A stretch of 7,204 nt of DNA from an uncultured Lachnospiraceae bacterium (GTDB lineage Bacteria > Bacillota > Clostridia > Lachnospirales > Lachnospiraceae): assembly GCA_947177105.1 (NCBI GenBank), contig CAMWTF010000122.1, positions 1 through 7,204 on the forward strand, read 5' to 3'. The stretch's first letter is position 1, and the number at the start of each line of letters is the position of its first letter. Position numbers and translations under genes: made by a program. Shown here one piece after another: positions 5,864-7,204 of this stretch. The notes below the pieces were generated by a model. That model worked only from the letters and a program-made list of their open reading frames with translations. It did no database searches and was not told where the DNA came from.

Positions 5864-6601
5864 ATGAATCAGGAAGCTTTATTTGCCCGGACGCTGGAAC
5901 AGGTCAAGGAACAGGCCGCCGACCAGGGGGGCTGGATTGACGAAGAAGAGGTGCAGGAGGCATTTGCCCCGCTGGGACTCTCCGGGGATCAGCTGCAGAT
6001 GGTCTATGATTATCTGGTTAAGCATAGGATTGGCATAGGCGGGCCGGTGAATCCCGACGATTATCTGACAGAGGAGGAGAAAAATTACCTTCAAAATTAT
6101 CTGGACGAGCTGGAGGGTCTTCCCCAGGCGAGCCCGGGGGAGAAGGAGGCTGTCACTCTCTCTGCCATGGCGGGGGATATGGATGCCCAGGGGCGTTTAG
6201 CCATTTTTTATCTGCCGGACGTGGTGGAGGTGGCCCGGTTATACAGTGGACAGGGCGTACCGCTGGAGGATCTGATCGGGGAGGGCAACCTGGCGCTGAC
6301 CGCAGGGGTGTCCATGCTGGGAGCGCTGGAGCGGGCCGATGAAGCCCAGGGCATGTTGGGTAAAATGATGATGGATGCCATGGAGGATCTGATACAACAG
6401 CAGCAGACCACGGAAAAGGCGGATCAGAAGATGGCAGAGAGGATTAATAAGGTGCTGGAGGCAGCACGTTCTCTGTCGGAGGAATTGCACCGCAAGGTGA
6501 CGGTGGAGGAGCTGGCCCAGGAGACGAAGCTGTCAGAGAAGGCCATTCGGGACGCCGTTCGCCTCAGCGGTCATCAGATCGAATATCTGGAGGAATTTTG
6601 A
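5864..6601 (+). CDS. Sigma-70-like protein with degenerate DNA-recognition region
   Basis: The protein has 245 residues from the ATG at 5864. The ATG at 5858 is only two bases after the AAGGG (5851-5855), whereas 5864 has a normal eight-base spacing. Residues 4-58 resemble the acidic sigma region 1.1 fold; about 65-95 resemble 1.2. Residues 97-152 match regions 2.1-2.2, including 'GQGVPLEDLIGEGNLAL', the core-RNA-polymerase-contacting stretch. Residues 153-190 fill the place of 2.3-2.4 at normal length, but the aromatic and basic residues used to melt and read the -10 are gone (GMLGKMMMDAMEDLI in place of a FSTYATWWIRQAI-type helix). Residues 190-240 match region 3 ('INKVLEAARSLSEELHRKVT'). 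Region 4, which reads the -35, is absent. It probably contacts RNA polymerase without acting as a normal initiation factor. It overlaps the next gene by one base (TGATG), which indicates translational coupling. Confidence 0.75.
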   Translation: MNQEALFARTLEQVKEQAADQGGWIDEEEVQEAFAPLGLSGDQLQMVYDYLVKHRIGIGGPVNPDDYLTEEEKNYLQNYLDELEGLPQASPGEKEAVTLSAMAGDMDAQGRLAIFYLPDVVEVARLYSGQGVPLEDLIGEGNLALTAGVSMLGALERADEAQGMLGKMMMDAMEDLIQQQQTTEKADQKMAERINKVLEAARSLSEELHRKVTVEELAQETKLSEKAIRDAVRLSGHQIEYLEEF

Positions 6602-7038
6602 TGCTGTTACAGAAGCAGAGTTATGAGGATTATAAATATGTGATGGGGGATACAGGCAATGTGTATCTGGGGGCCAAATATGCCTATGGCGAGCTTTTGC
6701 AAAACGAGGATGTACCGTTTAAAATCCGCGCCATTGTGGAACGCTATATTCTGCCCCAGTCGGACGCAGGGACTACGCTGGAGAGTGATTTTTACTATAT
6801 GACTGCCGACAGTTTTGCCTACCGCACCTACCGGCAGCTGAAGGTTAAGGTGAAGTACAGCAGTCTGGTGGAGAAAAAGAGTCTGTTTTCCAAGGGAAAG
6901 AAAAAGAAGGTCTATGAGACACAGATAATGAGCCTGGAGGATTTTGTGAAGATGTCCCCGGCCCAGAAGCAGTCACTGGGGATATTGGTGCAGGAGATCG
7001 TGGTCAACAAGCTGGCAATGATGGTTTTTGTGGTGTAA
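6601..7038 (+). CDS. Unknown 145-residue protein coupled to the sigma-like gene
   Basis: The ATG at 6601 shares its A with the stop codon of the sigma-like gene, and GGAGGA (6589-6594) ends six bases before it. The TTG at 6598 in the same frame is too close to that site, so it is not preferred. I do not recognise the family. The protein looks soluble, with no signal peptide. It begins with Tyr-rich helices ('QSYEDYKYVMG'), has a middle stretch 'ESDFYYMTADSFAYRTYRQL', a strongly basic patch (KKSLFSKGKKKK, residues 92-103) that may bind nucleic acid or acidic partners, and ends in a hydrophobic helix ('ILVQEIVVNKLAMMVFVV'). The tight overlap suggests it works with, or in fixed ratio to, the sigma-like protein; this is inference. 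Confidence 0.75.
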   Translation: MLLQKQSYEDYKYVMGDTGNVYLGAKYAYGELLQNEDVPFKIRAIVERYILPQSDAGTTLESDFYYMTADSFAYRTYRQLKVKVKYSSLVEKKSLFSKGKKKKVYETQIMSLEDFVKMSPAQKQSLGILVQEIVVNKLAMMVFVV

Positions 7039-7204
7039 CATGCGGAACTAAAATCAAGAAAAACAGCATATACCCGGAAAGCACACTGATGAACATATGG
7101 ACGCCTCAAGCGGCCAGATGTTCATCACCGATCTGTGTGGTTGCAGGGTACATGCGGAACTAAAATCAAGAAAAACAGCATATACCCGGAAAGCACACTG
7201 ATGA
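7038..7204 (+). repeat. Tandem direct repeat, 112-bp period, running off the window
   Basis: The 55 bases at 7038-7092 recur without a mismatch at 7150-7204, an offset of 112. The second copy is cut by the window end, so the true repeat may be the full 112 bp. The first copy begins at the last base of the stop codon of the preceding gene. The unit is not a multiple of three and an ATG in it is followed within three codons by a stop, so it is not a protein repeat. Confidence 0.85.
7087..7127 (+). other. Hairpin-forming inverted repeat inside the repeat unit
   Basis: TGATGAACATATGG (7087-7100) is the reverse complement of CCAGATGTTCATCA (7114-7127) except for one position, and an inner CGC/GCG pair closes a five-base loop. 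No T-run follows, so it is not an ordinary terminator. It could be an RNA structure, a protein-binding palindrome or a recombination end. Confidence 0.6.

Noticed and set aside
7038..7204. CRISPR array
   Set aside because: Only two copies are visible, the repeat (55 bp or more) is longer than typical CRISPR repeats, and no cas genes are present.

Overview
The window looks like chromosomal DNA of a gut-type Clostridia, most likely Lachnospiraceae (Bacillota). The reasons are strong AGGAGG-type ribosome binding sites, Rho-independent terminators, a LysM-anchored secreted giant protein, and a remnant of the PD-(D/E)XK 'transposase' (Rpn-like) family whose N-terminal style (DPARYAD) I associate with Lachnospiraceae. 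This assignment rests on family recognition, not on a marker gene. Every gene I can support lies on the + strand.

Layout: (1) 2-196, the last 64 codons of an unidentified upstream gene. (2) 269-3823, a 1184-residue secreted protein with a signal peptide, an uncharacterised extracellular region, Ig-like modules, an Asn/Asp linker and two C-terminal LysM domains; a hairpin terminator follows. (3) 3824-4702, a self-contained small transcription unit: near-consensus promoter, a leader of about 150 nt that can fold, a PD-(D/E)XK (Rpn-like) gene that has lost its nuclease core, and a terminator almost identical to the one that precedes the unit. The remnant keeps an internal ribosome binding site and ATG that could still yield its 66-residue C-terminal piece. 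(4) 4779-5723, a promoter and a rhomboid-fold membrane protein that lacks the protease catalytic motif and carries a Cys/His-rich C-terminal tail. (5) 5864-7038, a translationally coupled pair: a sigma-70-like protein that keeps the scaffold but not the DNA-reading residues, and a 145-residue protein I do not recognise. (6) 7038-7204, the start of what looks like a 112-bp-period tandem repeat with a hairpin; it runs off the window edge.

How the parts work together: only the pair in (5) is convincingly one operon (1-base stop/start overlap). The LysM protein is probably a cell-wall-associated surface factor. The remnant in (3) is an insulated unit between twin terminators. The rhomboid-like gene has its own promoter, and I see no terminator between it and the sigma-like gene, so read-through into the pair is possible. 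The most interesting items are the core-deleted Rpn-like gene with a surviving intragenic ORF, the pseudo-sigma/unknown protein pair, and the tandem repeat at the right edge.
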